Assembly: GCA_020310875.1 (NCBI GenBank)
Contig: CM035423.1
Coordinates: forward strand, 128,662,811-128,726,810
From: Ceratopteris richardii
Lineage: Eukaryota; Streptophyta; Polypodiopsida; Polypodiales; Pteridaceae
Direction of reading: 5' to 3'
Length of the DNA stretch: 64,000 bases
Both the position numbers and the translations under genes were made by a program. Below, in pieces: positions 43,721 through 59,613 of the stretch. The first letter of the stretch is position 1, and every line of letters begins with the position of its first letter. The notes under the pieces are model-generated. The model searched no databases and had not been told where the DNA came from. It saw nothing but the letters and a program-made list of their open reading frames with translations.

Positions 43721-45682
43721 TTCTTCCCCTCTTGGGAAAGATTTTCATCTTCAAAAATAAAGCTATATATAATAGCTTTAGGAAACCCCTGAGCCTCATG
43801 TTCTTAAACCGGAAGAACATGGTCATGTTCTAAAACTAGAAGAACATGTCTCATCTCTATGGTGGGATCCTTGCCCAGATGATTCAAAACACTATCCGGA
43901 TTTTAACTTTGATAAACTGGTCAAAATACAAATTAGTGAATGAATCATAAAGCTGAATCTAAAAACATACCTAGCCACTTCACTGTTTCTCGATGTACGA
44001 TCTAGGCACAAACATATGAAATGGATGGATTCCAATTACTAGTCCAGTTTTGTGCATGATTGGTGCATGGACTTAGTAATTAAGGTGGGATTCTTATCCT
44101 CATCAAGTCTTTGAGAACTCTTATCACTACAAATTGGTCAAGAATAAACCAATTGGACTTGAAATTGTGAAAATTCAAGTACTTGGAATTATAACTAGTT
44201 TTCATTTGAAAACCCTAGCAAAGAAGAATAAATATTCTATCAAGAGGTTTTCAAGTTTCCATGGGAAAAGCACGAGATCGTAAAATGATCATATGAAGGA
44301 ATCAAAACCTAGAATATCAAGTTAGAGGTAATGCTTGAAACTTCAAAATTCTTTTAAAGAGTTGAAGTGAAAAGGGTACTCTATCAAGTTATGTTTAGAC
44401 TTTAGGATAAGTAAAAATCATACATCAATGTGAATATAAAATTGGGTGGTATGGGCACGAGATTTTATACTCAGATTGATGTAGGAAAGATGGTATTGGA
44501 CATCGGACCATGGGATGATAATTATCTTTTAGTCCTAGAATAAATCTTGAACTTAGATTTGATCCTCAAGGGAATTAAAGACTTCAAAGGAGAAGCTTAA
44601 ATTTAAGGAGAATAAAGGCACGATCTAAAGATGCTTCAAGATCAAGTAAGAAAAAATATATGAAGTAAGTAACTTCCAAGATCTTCTTTTTCAAATAAGG
44701 AAAATATTTTTTCTTATTTGAATCATGAAACACTTCAAGATAAAGTGTTCTTGATTCAAAAATATTTGATAATTTCTGAAGAAGTAGGACTTTGACATTG
44801 AAAAAATCCTTTCACTTAAGAATTATATTGACTAATTCAAGCACCAAGTTTCTAGTATAACTCAGTAAATTCAATGCTTTGACTCAAAGCAATGCACAAG
44901 AATTGCATTTCCAGTAAGCCGTCATATAGATTGAATATAAGCATGAACTTAGCCGCAAGTGAAGCATTGTTTGAGTTAAAACTCATCAATAGAACCTCAG
45001 AGGGTTGACATATTGATGCTAGGTACCACACTAGTATCTTGTGGTTGGATGATGTTTTAGATTTGCTCTAAATATTTTTGAGAATCCGGTTTATTTTTCT
45101 CTTTAGGATAGTAAAAATGCTTCAATACCTTGTTGAAACAGATCTTTGCAAAGTTAAAGTCTTGAGTCATCTAGACTTTGACTCATAGCAAGTTTACGTC
45201 TCTTCAAAGTCTAAATTGATTGAACAGATTTTTAGTTCTTTATTTTTGCTTGCCGAATCTTTTGGATTTGACTCATATATGGTTTTGGTTCTTTTCACGA
45301 AAGTCTAGGGTTAGCCGATTAGAACCAGGTAACTAAATTAAACATCCCAGATAGATGTTATGTACAAGAACCTCTTTGAATCTTCAAAAGATGATAAGTC
45401 TAAGTTGACTACTCATTCCCAAGAACTTTGAGTTAAAGTCTTTGAGAAAAGTGTCCTAAGTTGGATGATTTTCATTTTGAATTTGACTTGATCAAGATAT
45501 AGTAAGGTTGAACCAAAGTAAATGGAAAACTTTCTCCTATAGTTTACATAGGATTTTCAAGCCCATTAGGATAGAGTAGTCCTCCATTCGGGTGAAAAAA
45601 TCAAGTAACTATTGGGTGGGAGTAAACCATTATACAATCATCCAAGTTAGATGTTTGGATCAATCAAACTTCAAGTTTAAAT

Positions 45683-45745
45683 TGTGGGATTTGAACTCAT
45701 GACCTATTGGCTAGGAGTATGATGGGCTAACCAATTGCCCCAAAA
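45683..45745 (-). repeat. tRNA-derived SINE-like sequence or tRNA relic
   Basis: On the minus strand, GGGCAATTGGTTAGCCC resembles a tRNA D-arm with A-box (rc of 45724-45740) and GAGTTCAAATCCCAC resembles a T-arm with B-box (rc of 45684-45698), about 30 bp apart. The T stem does not pair, so it is not a working tRNA. SINE ends are not resolved. Confidence 0.5.
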
Positions 45746-46290
45746 GCCATGGTTGAGGATTAGGAAGTAGTCCTCCCTCTTAGGGTATGGTTCAACCATC
45801 TCCTATCTGTCATTTCTTGAGTCTAACACTCTCTTCCCCTTCTAGAGATCATTCTCCTTAATGATCAATCCTAGATCTCCCCTTGAATTCATGTCCTCAT
45901 CCTTGCATAGTATCTTGAACCTTCTTGTTCTCAACCTTGGTCTCTTGAACCCTTGCTCTCAACCTTGATCTCTTGAACCTTGCCTTTTCGCTTCTTGGCC
46001 ACTTGCCTACAGACTTGCCTTGTTTGCAACCTTGGTCTCTCGTTGAGCCCCTTGTTCTAAAGCTTAGTATCTTGAACCTGGTTCTCACCCATGCTAGGTA
46101 TCTTTAATCCTAAATCTATTGCTTCCATTGGAAAGCTCCTTTTGAGAGCTTTCCAAGGATAACTTACACATCTAAATCCAACCTACGAATTGGGAGATAC
46201 ACTCAAATCTTTGTTAGGATCACCCTTGAAAGCGACGCGCGTGCCTCCCATTCACCTTGCCCAAGCCTACTTCTTAGGATCTGATACCAA

Positions 46291-46835
46291 TGTAAGAGAC
46301 TGACAAATTACGACCACCACGTGCTAGAGAGATGAACCTCCTCCCAAACTTATGCCTACATATATAACTGCTTGAATCAATGAGGACCACAAATGTGACT
46401 AGAGTTCACAGGTGCATGTGCATTCTCCTCCACTCCTTTCACATCTTCAACTAGAGGCTATTAGTGGTTGGAGTGATCTCAACCACTACTTCAGTACCTT
46501 CCACTAGAGTCCACTAATGGTTGATATACTCACCATTTGAATTAAGCCTCGCTAGTCTCAAGTTAGCTCACGTTAACTTGAGTTAGAAGGCTCTAGAGCT
46601 CCTTGGGCAAAACTCTCTCCCCATGCTCCCCATGGGGATTGAACCCAAGACCTCCTCCTTCACAACCTTGAGACTTAACCACTAGGCTAAGTGGATTACT
46701 TGTTTGAGAGTCGCATGAACTTATCCTTAAGTACGCTTGAGATATTTGTCCATACACATGAGTGACCAAACCATGTTCGATTTTAGATTTGTCTAAACCG
46801 GTCAGACCCTTAGATCATAGATTTACTTTATTATA
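46291..46835 (-). repeat. M 5' LTR (right copy), carrying an insertion
   Basis: 545 bp. An extra 143 bp at about 46594-46736 accounts for the size difference from the left LTR. The plus-strand right end is TTATA instead of TTACA. Confidence 0.85.
46594..46736 (-). mobile_element. SINE-like insertion in the M 5' LTR
   Basis: Absent from the other LTR, so inserted later. On the minus strand it has TAGCCTAGTGGTTAA (A-box; rc of 46675-46689) and GGGTTCAATCCCC (B-box; rc of 46634-46646), spaced as in tRNA-derived SINEs. No clear target duplication or A-tail is seen, so loss of ends is possible. Confidence 0.6.
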
Positions 46836-46840
46836 GATGG

Positions 46841-49800
46841 GCTGATGGTCATGTCATACAATAGATCGATCTTTCCTCTTTCAAACCCTAGTGCATTGAC
46901 ATGAGGGTACTTAACTTTCTTGAAGACTCTAAAAGTAGTCAACATCAAATCAAAGATTTTTATGCACATCTTGGCATCAATATCAAGCATTCTAGATAAG
47001 CATGGGAGCTAATGCCATATGGTTTCCATCAGATAAGCCATAATCGGTGGTCCCTAAGGGGGAGAAAAATAGGAATCATTAATGTAGTATGTGTAATTGC
47101 AATTATTCTTCACCTTAATGGCAAATGCCATCCATTTTTTTCATCGGGGTACCAATCCATAACATGCATTATAAAGGATATGGAGGGAGAACTTAGTCTA
47201 TGTTTGCAACATCTTCAAACATTCTTGTAATAGTTGTGCATGCCAATTCGGATGAAAAATTATACCTCTTTTGGTAGCGACGAGCAGGTCCTAGGGCTCA
47301 AACTAGGTAGCAAACATTGTTCTTTTGCCCACAATGACTCAACACGTGCATTACATTCTTTTTGAGTAGCACAAAGAAGGGAAAGTATTGTAGATCATCA
47401 ACTACAATGTGAAATTAGGGAGCCAGATTTTGGAAGTATTTTGAGCATAGAATCTGATCTTTAGGTCAATGTGAGGGCTTCTTGTTGTACTTCCACTCAA
47501 GCCTAGTGGGTTTTCCCTATCTCTTCTATCTGCTTTACCTAGATGTTGTGTAGTAATCCAAAAAAATCTTGACCCTCCTCTGTTACTCTACCACCAATGG
47601 CTTGTTGTGGCTCATGTTCGTCTTCATAAATGGGATGCTCTAGGATATGTACCATTTCCTCTTCTATGTGGGCTTTTGGAGGGGAGGGTGGTTATTCATC
47701 TCTTTTTTCCTTGAGAGTAATTTAATACACCTAAAGTTGCATATCCGTGTTCTTGACATGTTGTTGTAGCTCTTCTACTTGTTGAGAGATATCTCTTGCA
47801 AGATTTGGTAGGTGATGGGTGCAATCAGGGGTGGCGATGGTGGTGGTGCATATTGTGCTACTTTGAGTAGTGTCACTTCTTTTGTGACATTGTCATGTTT
47901 AGCTAGAAGATTCATGTAATCCTCAAGGATAGTCTTTATAGCCTCATATGGGACTACGTGAAATGAAGAGGGGTTGACAAGAGTTGGACTCATCACTTCC
48001 ATTGCCGCTTCAAAATTTTCTTGGTCCTATTTTTGCAACCTGATATTCTCTTCACTAGTAGCTGCAATGTGACTATGAAGAAAACCCATATTCTTGCTTA
48101 ACCTCGCATTGTGTTCCATATGTACTCGTTCGAAGCTTTTTTGTCCTAATGCTCGTGCTCTGATTGTAGTTCAATGTGTGCCTACTAAAGTGTGGTTTAA
48201 TTAGTATTGAGGGATGCATTTTCACTGAGTAAGGCATTCACTTGTGCCTAGAGGGGCATTTTTTGTGCCTATAAGTGGCCATTATGTTGTGCCACCAAGT
48301 GCTACATATTCATCTTGAATTTGTGTCATGCAAGTGAAGATCTGTGCGAACACATTGTCCATGGTTAATGCCAAAAATATTGGGTTCCCATGCAATGTTG
48401 AGGGTGGGATAAATGCAAGGGCGTGGGAATTGGGGGCATGAAAGCATGCATGTCAACCTGTGGTGGTGAAGGGGGGATGGGAGAGTGTGGTGGTGTGGAC
48501 GTAGGAATGGGGGTGGGATGTGGGTAGGGATCACCGATGAAGATGGTGATATGTCCATAGTTTTTGTTACAAATTCTTGTGTCATGGATACATTAAAAAC
48601 GAGGATGGGAAGGGGAACTATAGTGGGTTCAAAAGGAGGTAGGATGGCGCGATGAAAGTCATGCATGGGGGGTAAAAACCTAGTAGGGATGCAAATAATG
48701 ATGTCTACATGTCAATAACGTGGTTAGGTATAGATGTTGTTGCTCTGAAGCTAGGAACAAAAGGTCTCAAAGGTTGTAGAGGTGGTGCAAAAATTGGTGT
48801 GAGGGGTGGTTTAGTGGGAGTATGGGTTGAAGATGAGGATGGGTGGTGAGGTGTGGTAGGGTGATGTTTTGACTATGACTTTCAACTACTTGGTTGGTGA
48901 TGAGAGGTGGGGTTAGAGTGCCTTGAAGGTGGCTGTGTGATGGGAGGGATTGGAGGTGGGGTGTGGCCTCTAAGAGTATATCTACAAGATAGGTTAGGAT
49001 GAATGGGTACAGTGATGGTTGAATCGGATGTTGTCCATTGCCATGCTTTGCATTGATCATAGCATGTTGGAGGATGGTTAATAAAAATCTTAGTGCATTT
49101 ACCACTCCCATTTCTTTTGAGAGTAGATGAATGTTTCAATAAAAGCCATGTTCAAACCATTGTTCTTCAATTCTTCATCTAGGAGGGTGTGACTTCCTTC
49201 TTTGATCATCTTGCTTCTTGCCTGTACTACATCCATTCTACCATATAGTCTTTCTTAGTGCATCTGTGTAGGCAAGGTTATCACTTGATTGTTCTTCATC
49301 CCTCTCATCATCCTCTTGGTTGTCATCTCCCTCTTCATCATGATCATTCCTTTCTTCTTCTTAGTTTGCTTGTGATGCAAGGTAGCTTGGATGCTCATAT
49401 TTTTTTCATACATATAGAGTATCTGAAAACTAAAAGTTGGTACCTAATAGTCCTAGAATGTGAAGATTTTTAGTTGTGACTAACTTGTGGGTGACTATGT
49501 CTGAGACTCAAAACAGGAATCCTTTGGTAGTGATGGCTTCATGTTGCACTGTAGTAGTGTTCCCTATGGGTTGTTCTTGAGTAATCTCACCTTGGCCATT
49601 AAGGTAAACATGCTTGGGAAATGGATGGGGGGAACGATCGGTTGTGGTCCTGTAGGTGATGGTTGAGGAGATGACAATGTTTTTGTAGGTTGGAGGTGTA
49701 GAATGGTGCCTCATATTCTTTTTGTTGGATGACAAGTGGATCCTCCACCACTTTTGAATGCTTTGTAATTCGGTGTATGTGAGCACTATTTTGATAGGGA

Positions 49801-50100
49801 TATCATAGGCTAAGAACATATAAACAATCCTTGTGATTGAACAACATCCATTAAGAACTTGCTTCTTGGTCCATCTAAGGCTTGTAACATGTAATGTGTC
49901 CATAATCCAATGTGCTAAATTTAGGTTAGATACAAATTGAATTAAACATTTTTGTGGGATTGTGTGAAGTGCTCTTATCTTAGGAACACAAAGTACTACA
50001 TGCATATGCAGAGTGTGGAATGTGCATTCCAAAAATCTTCAAGACCTTCCTGAACTAGCTTGTGTATCACCTTGAATTTCTTCAAAGATTGATCTAGAAG
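46841..50100 (-). pseudogene. Decayed minus-strand proline-rich, coiled-coil coding sequence
   Basis: No family recognised. The longest frame is 49508-50032 (174 codons): an N-terminal half with regular hydrophobic spacing (LNLAHWIMDTLHV, QSIQKWWRIHL) and a polar tail. Next, at about 48880-49140, come pieces with CTKIFINHPPTCYDQCKAWQ. Around 48400-48800 the frames are Pro/His/Ser-rich, and 47775-48300 has Leu/Gln/Lys-rich, coiled-coil-like segments. Stops and shifts are frequent. The order of globular, proline-rich and coiled-coil parts resembles E1 ORF A, so an accessory-ORF remnant of another element is possible. Equally it could be a dead host gene. Confidence 0.35.
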
Positions 50101-51124
50101 CACCAAGGGAAGCACAAAGGTACCCGATACATCTTTTTCACTACCTGGATGTAGTGTATGAATTAAAAAATGCACCTATAAAAATCCAAATTTGAGAGTG
50201 GTGCTACAAAATATTGGGCAAATCTTGCCTTCTCCCACAGTGAGTGCAACTCTTGAATTCTGTGTTGCTTCAAATTCTTGTGAGAAGAATTGCAACCAGG
50301 ACTCACTTTATGGTGAGAATTTGAATTTGAATTCAAATCTTGGCTCCAACTTCAACTATAAAAATGAGTCAAATACTCGCGTGAAAAAGCCCCAATTAGA
50401 GAGATCAATTGAGGGGAATTTGTGTGAATAGTGAGCTCATTCTATAGCCACTTCACTATCGCCACATTGTGCAATTATACATTGCCAATGTCATTGTATT
50501 TCTATGTGATTTAATACATACACATTGATCATATCTCTACTTCACTTCTCTGCAATGACCATCTCAGGATAGTGAACTTCTAAGATCTTGTTCTCAGTGC
50601 ATAGTTAATCATTTGATGTGATTGAATATTGTCTATTTCATATCTACAAAGTTTCATTAGGATTGCTTTTCTCAATCTCGAGATATCTTCATATTTCTGC
50701 TCGTTGGTCGGCATAGTGAAGCACCCTATAAATGTCGGGTTAGACTCCTCGCTTGCTAAGAATCATTCTCGATGTATAGTTGATATTTTCTATTGAAATA
50801 ACTTATGATTGGTAGCTATCTAAGTTAACTAGATACTAATAAAAGGAATTTGGCTAATTGCTAGTAGGTTGAGAGCATTGTTCATTTTACTGAACATGTG
50901 CAGAGACCAAAATAGCAAGTCTAAGCTCTTTGTTGAACTTTCTACTCATCTATTTTGATCCATTGATTAGAGGAACATGATCCAAAGCACATAGATGATT
51001 ATTTGTGATCGTTATGAAGCTCAAGAGGCCTACTACAGTCTCCATAGCTTGTTCTTGGTTGGTGTGAAGCAGGGTTTTGCAACACCACTTCATCTCTCGA
51101 ATATATCCACATCTCCTCCAAGAG
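50101..51124 (+). repeat. Non-coding DNA including the presumed copia L 5' LTR
   Basis: The PBS at 51125 implies a 5' LTR directly upstream. The LTR start cannot be placed without a second copy, though no gene-like frame occurs from 50432 on. A small AT-rich direct repeat (GAATTTGAATTTGAATTC) is at 50318. Confidence 0.4.
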
Positions 51125-51136
51125 TGGTATCAGAGC
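51125..51136 (+). other. Copia L primer-binding site
   Basis: TGGTATCAGAGC is the standard tRNA-iMet PBS of plant copia elements. It lies 25 bp before the L gag ATG (51150). Confidence 0.85.
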
Positions 51137-51149
51137 AACAACAAGCAAG

Positions 51150-54469
<3,320 letters not shown>

Positions 54470-57400
54470 TATTCCCCTCAAGTTCAATTATGCTTGAGTC
54501 TTCATTTCTGATAGGTTGAATACCTGCCATAGCTTTGAATCTACAAAGCTTTATCCCATCAAGTGCCTTTTTCATCATGTCTGCTATTTGCTTCTCAGTA
54601 GGAACAAATGAAATGTCAATTTCCTTTGGCATAAGCTTCTCTCTTACAAAGTGATAATGGACTTCTATGTGCTTTGTCCTTGCATGAAAAATTGGATTTG
54701 CAACTAGATGCATGGAACTTACATTATCTCCAAGTAAGTGAGGTTTGGAACTTACAAGTCCCGAATCTGAGTACAAATCCTGGAGCCATATTGCTTCTTG
54801 AGTTGCAATAGTTAGACCTCTATATTATGCTTTAGTTGAAGATAAAGCAACTATTGGTTGCTTCTTGGAATTCCATGAGACCAATTCTGAACCTGCAAAT
54901 GCTAAGTATCTAGAGGTACTTCTTCTATCATCCTTTGCTCCTACCCAATCTGCATGTGAACAGATTTTGATATCCAAATTTGAAGACTAAGGATACTAGA
55001 TACCTTCATTAAGTATCCCTTTGAGGTACTTGAGTAATCTCTTTGTAGCATCCATGTGTGGCCTTCTAGGTGAGCGCAAGCACTCCCACACTGTATAATA
55101 TGTCTAGTCTCTTGTGAGTAGCATATATCAAGCTAACAACCAAGCTTTGATACTCTTTAGGATCATCAATTTGCTCACCTTCATAAACACTTAGTTTAAG
55201 GTTCAATTCCAAAGGTGTACCTGCAAGCTTTTTTTTCTCCATTCTCAACTTGAGAAGTAGGTCTTGAATGCATCTTCTCTGAGTTCGATACATCCATTAA
55301 TCTGTATAAATCACTTGCATGCCTAGGAAATAATTGAGCTCATCTAAGTCATTGATTTTGAACTCCTCTTGCATGTGACTCTTGATCCTTTGAATTCCAT
55401 TCAGATCATCACCTATCACAATAATATCATCTACATATACACATAGATAGATAACCTCATTGTGATCCCTTTTGATGAATAGAGAGGAATTTGTCTTGCT
55501 AGGTTTGAACCCTTGATCTTGAAAAACCTATGATTCCAAGTTGTAGGAACTTGTTTCAAGCCATACAATGCTTTCTTAAGTCTACAAGCATAAGATGCAT
55601 GGCTGGGTTTAAAAACTTGGTGGTTGTGACATGTACACCTCTTCATTTATCCAACCATGAGGAATGCACTTTTCACATCAAGTTGGAGGAGTCTCCAATT
55701 TCTTGCAGTAGCTACACTTATCAATGTTCTGATTGTAGTAATCTTTGCAACTGATGAGAATGTTTCCTCATAGTATATACCATGAGTTTGTGAGCATCCT
55801 TTGGCAACTAATCTTGCCTTGTATCTACAAACTGATACATTTGAGTTTCTTTTAACTTTACATACCCATCTGCAACCAATTACCTTTTGATTGTGTGACA
55901 TTGGAACAAAATCCCAAGTGTCCATCTCCTTCAATGCATCTATTTCATCTTTCATGGCCTTTTCCCGATTCGGGTTTCCATTTGCCTCTTCATAGGTTGA
56001 GGGTTCCTCTGAAATTGAGTCCTTTTCCAAGTAGGGTGAATGCTTTGTAATAAATGTGGAATCATATCCATACCTTTTTGGTTGTGTTTTCTCCCTTGTT
56101 GACATTCTATGTGCTTGCTTGGAGCATTCTCCACACTCTTGCATCTTTGCTTTGCCTCTTGACTTCCATAGCATGTAATCCTTTTCCTTTTCATCTTGAT
56201 CATCATCTATATCACTTCTTGGATCTTGGACCTATATCTCATTCTTGCTTCCTAATTGATGAGAATCATAATCAAGATCATATGGTAGAGTTGACTTTTG
56301 TTTGTCTTCATCATACCAAGACCTGTGTACTTCAAACACAACATCTCTACTTATAGTGAATTGCTTGGTTGAAGGATTATAGAACCTGTAATCCACTTGA
56401 AATGATTCATACCCAATAAACACTGCCTTTGTTTCCCTTTCATCTAGCTTACCTCTTATTTGTGATGGTACATGAACATAAGCTAAAAAACCAAACACCT
56501 TGTAATGTCCAAGACTGGGTTTTCTTCCATACCATGCTTCATAAGGAGTGATGCCTTGGAGTAATTTGGATGGTGGTCTATTGGCAAGATACAGAGTAGG
56601 TGAAATATCCTTACCCATAGATAATGTGGCAACCTCTTCTCTCCAAGCATTGTTTTGGCTAATCCAACCAATGTCTTGCTTCTTCTCTTTGCAATTCCAT
56701 TCAATTGGAGAGTACTTGGTAGTCACTTCTCTTTTGATACCTTTATCCTAGAGGAACTCATCAAAATTTTTAGAGAAGTATTCTCCCCCTCCATCAGATC
56801 TAAGCTTCTTGAGTAATCTACCTGTATGATTCTCCAAATGTGTTGGATACTTTTTGAAGCAATCAAACACTTCATTCTTACTCTTGATAAAGTACAGATA
56901 GTGCATCTACTATGGTCATCAATAAATGAGACATAATACCTTGATCCTACCAATGAAGGTTCTTGGCTTGACACCCATACATCTGTATGTATTAGGTCCA
57001 ATAAGTTGTTGTGGATGTAGACTTTGTGGTTTAATGGTTGTCTTTATGCTTTCCCAATCTAACATGCATCATGTCTATTGATCATGTGTTGCTTTGATAT
57101 GTTTGGCAATCCCTGCATATATCCTTTAAGGTTCTTTCATTCACATGCCACACTTCAAGCTCACTTAGGGTTTGAGACCCAAAGTTGAATAGAGCAATGT
57201 TTTTGGTTTCTCCTACTTCAAAAGTAAAGAGCCTACCATGCTTCTCACCTCTGGCTATCTTCTTGAAGCCTTGACATTGATCTTCCACAAAAGATCCATG
57301 TTGGGTGAACCTTACTTGTAAGCCTTTCTCAACTATTTGTCCTACACTTATTAGGTTTTCTGTAATAGCAAGAATATAGAGTACCTTGCTCATAATATTT

Positions 57401-57915
57401 GTACTGCCATTGGAACCTTTGACATTACCAATCTTCTCCACACTGTGTTTAGTATCATCCCTTGTTTCAACTTCATGTCTATAATTTGGATTTTCCAAAT
57501 CGGATAAGAGAGCTATGTTGTCTGCAACATGATTTGAACATCTCGAATCTATGTAGAATAAATGATAATCTTCTTTACCTTCCTTGTGGCTTATATTCAT
57601 CAAGAACAATGCATCTTCATGTTCTTGATCTTTATAATAATTATTGTAGTCCCTTCTATTACGGCCTGTATTGTTATTGTTGAACTTGTGTCCACCTCTG
57701 CCTCCATTGTTGCCATATCCACTTCTTCCACTTCCTTTCTCGACCTTCCCATTGAACCAACAATTCTGAGTGGTGTGGTTGGTCTTATCACAAATGGCAC
57801 AAGGTTGAACATTCTGGCCTTTGGTCTTGTCATCCTTTGGTCCTTTTTGCTTCCCTTTCCACTTGCACTTACCTTAAGTATTTTGATGGTGATGCACCAC
57901 AGCGTGCTCAACAAT
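54470..57915 (-). pseudogene. Copia element A: gag end to RNase H, minus strand
   Basis: Reads from high to low coordinates. Gag tail with zinc knuckle (CAICDKTNHTTQNC) and Gly/Arg-rich stretch lies at 57915-57600. Protease YIDSRCSNH is near 57545 (DSG changed to DSR). GAG-pre-integrase zinc domain is at 57200-57082. Integrase core is at 57001-56480 (LIHTDVWVSS, FIDDHSR; NGIAKR). Integrase C-terminal part is at 56480-56232 (FLAYVHVPSQIR). RT runs from 56174 to about 55066 with [13 protein letters not shown] and MDDIIVIGDD near 55430. RNase H is at about 54880-54500 (TKHIEVHYHFVRE). Stops and frameshifts occur between every piece. The N-terminal gag is missing because element B sequence starts at 57915. 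Confidence 0.9.
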
Positions 57916-59613
57916 TTTCACATCCATTTGGACCACCTCTAAGTCCTCCATTGCAACCAATCTAAGCAACATGCAAAGGATAGCCATCTTGACCACTAGA
58001 GAGAAGATTTCCTCAAAATCAACACCATGTTGTTGCTTAAAACCCATTGCAAAAAGTCGTGCTCTATACTTTGGAGAAGCACTATCTGATGTGAATTTCA
58101 CCTTATATACCCATTTACATGGTAAAGCTTTCCTGCCATTTGGCAAAGGTACTAAATCCCAAGTACCATTCTTGTGAATAGAATCCAACTCAATCTTCAT
58201 GGCATGCTCCCTCTTGACATGATCCTATGTATGCATAGCCTCTTTGTAGCAAAATGTCTCACCAACATTTGTTAGCATAACAAAATCTAAACCTTGATCA
58301 TATCTATCAGGTGGATGTGAAACATGTGGAGAGCGCCTCAATGGTTGCTAAACAGGAACATGTGTAGATTGATATGATCGAACATTCTCTTGAATGTCCC
58401 TATGTGTAGAATTTTTATGCATGCTAACTAGAGGACTAGTATCCTCAAACACCACTCTTCTCACTTCAACCTCCTTAATGGGCTGTTTATGCATCTTAGA
58501 ATCATTGAAAATGACATCACTATTTTTTATCACGGACCATGTTTCAGGATCCCATAAGTGATATCCAAATTGTCCTTCTTGACCATATCCAAGAAAAATG
58601 CATTTCTTTGACTTATGTTCCAACTTTTGTCTAAGATTCTTGGGTATATGAACATATCTTTCACACCCAAAAACTTGAAGATGATCATAATATGGTGGCT
58701 TCCCTATCCATAACTCTTGTGCCACTTTCAGACCTTTCACAGTACTAGGTGAGAGGTTAATCACATGAATTGCAGTCAATACTACTTCTGCCCAAAAGCT
58801 TGTGAGAGGTTTGCATGATGCAACATAGAAACTACTCTATCTTGAATAGTGTTATTCGTCCTCTCAACTACACCATTCTGTACTGGGGTATAAGGAGCTG
58901 TAAACTCTCTACGAATCCCTCTAGACTGATAGAAAAGGCTGAATTCATGTGAGATATACTCACCCCCATTATCTAAATGTAAAGCCTTAAGCATAGTTCC
59001 TTTTTTAGTCTCAACCGAAGCAAGCCATTTTCTGAAAGTAAGGAAAATCTCATCCTTCGATTTGGTAGGATATACCCAAACGTTTCTAGTAGCATCATGT
59101 ATGAAAGTGACAAAGTAAAGAGAACCACCTAAGGATCTAGTGGGCATAGGACCACACACATCTGTATGAACGAGATCTAAAGGCTGAGTTGAAGAGTCAA
59201 TGTGCATTCTATGCACATTTATGGTTTTCTTTCCATATTGACAATGCTCACAAAATGAAAAATCAGAGAAAGATAACACAAGTAAGTAGACAAAACAAGA
59301 AAGATTTTCCATTCCACTATGAGATATATGGCCCAAACGACCATGCCAAATACAAGCCATAGGTTGTTCAGTGACACCTAACAAGTGTTCTTTCTATGAT
59401 ACAAATAAAGGATAAAGTGAGCCCACTTTGCTTCCTTTTGCAATAACCATATTTCCCTTTGATATACGAAAGGACTGAGCATAGAAGACCACCTTGTAAC
59501 CAAGGTCATCAAGTTGACCAACTGACATACATTATGCATTGTAAATTTTGAACCATCAATGAACTGCACAATCACATCTCCAATCCCCACAATGTCACAC
59601 TGGTAAGAGTCAC
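57915..59613 (-). pseudogene. Copia element B: pre-integrase, integrase, RT start, minus strand
   Basis: A second copia family, closer to Tnt1-like elements. The end of protease/pre-integrase region is at 59613-59330 (GKKTINVHRMH zinc domain near 59220, HGRLGHISHSGM). Integrase core is at about 59190-58782 (LVHTDVCGPMPTRSLGGS, LHLDNGGEYIS, NGVVERTN), continuing at 58779-58348 (GCERYVHIPKNLRQKL). RT begins at 58200 (KIELDSIHKNGTWDLVPLP) and ends abruptly at VVQMDVK near 57915, where the A gag sequence begins. The upstream part is cut by the LTR of element C at 59614. Confidence 0.88.

Larger units (their letters stand above)
43320..46835 (-). mobile_element. M: non-coding LTR element (LARD-like), minus strand
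   Basis: LTRs at 43320-43720 and 46291-46835 flanked by GATGG duplications (43315-43319 and 46836-46840). On the minus strand a PBS TGGTATCAGATCC (46277-46289), tRNA-iMet type, follows the right LTR, and a purine tract (rc of 43721-43735, CCAAGAGGGGAAGAA) precedes the left LTR. The 2.6-kb interior has no frame above about 60 codons, so the element must use proteins of others; the PBS type suggests copia. Confidence 0.85.

Noticed and set aside
45683-45745. Functional tRNA gene on the minus strand
   Set aside because: D-arm and B-box are recognisable but the T stem does not pair and no complete acceptor stem is visible.
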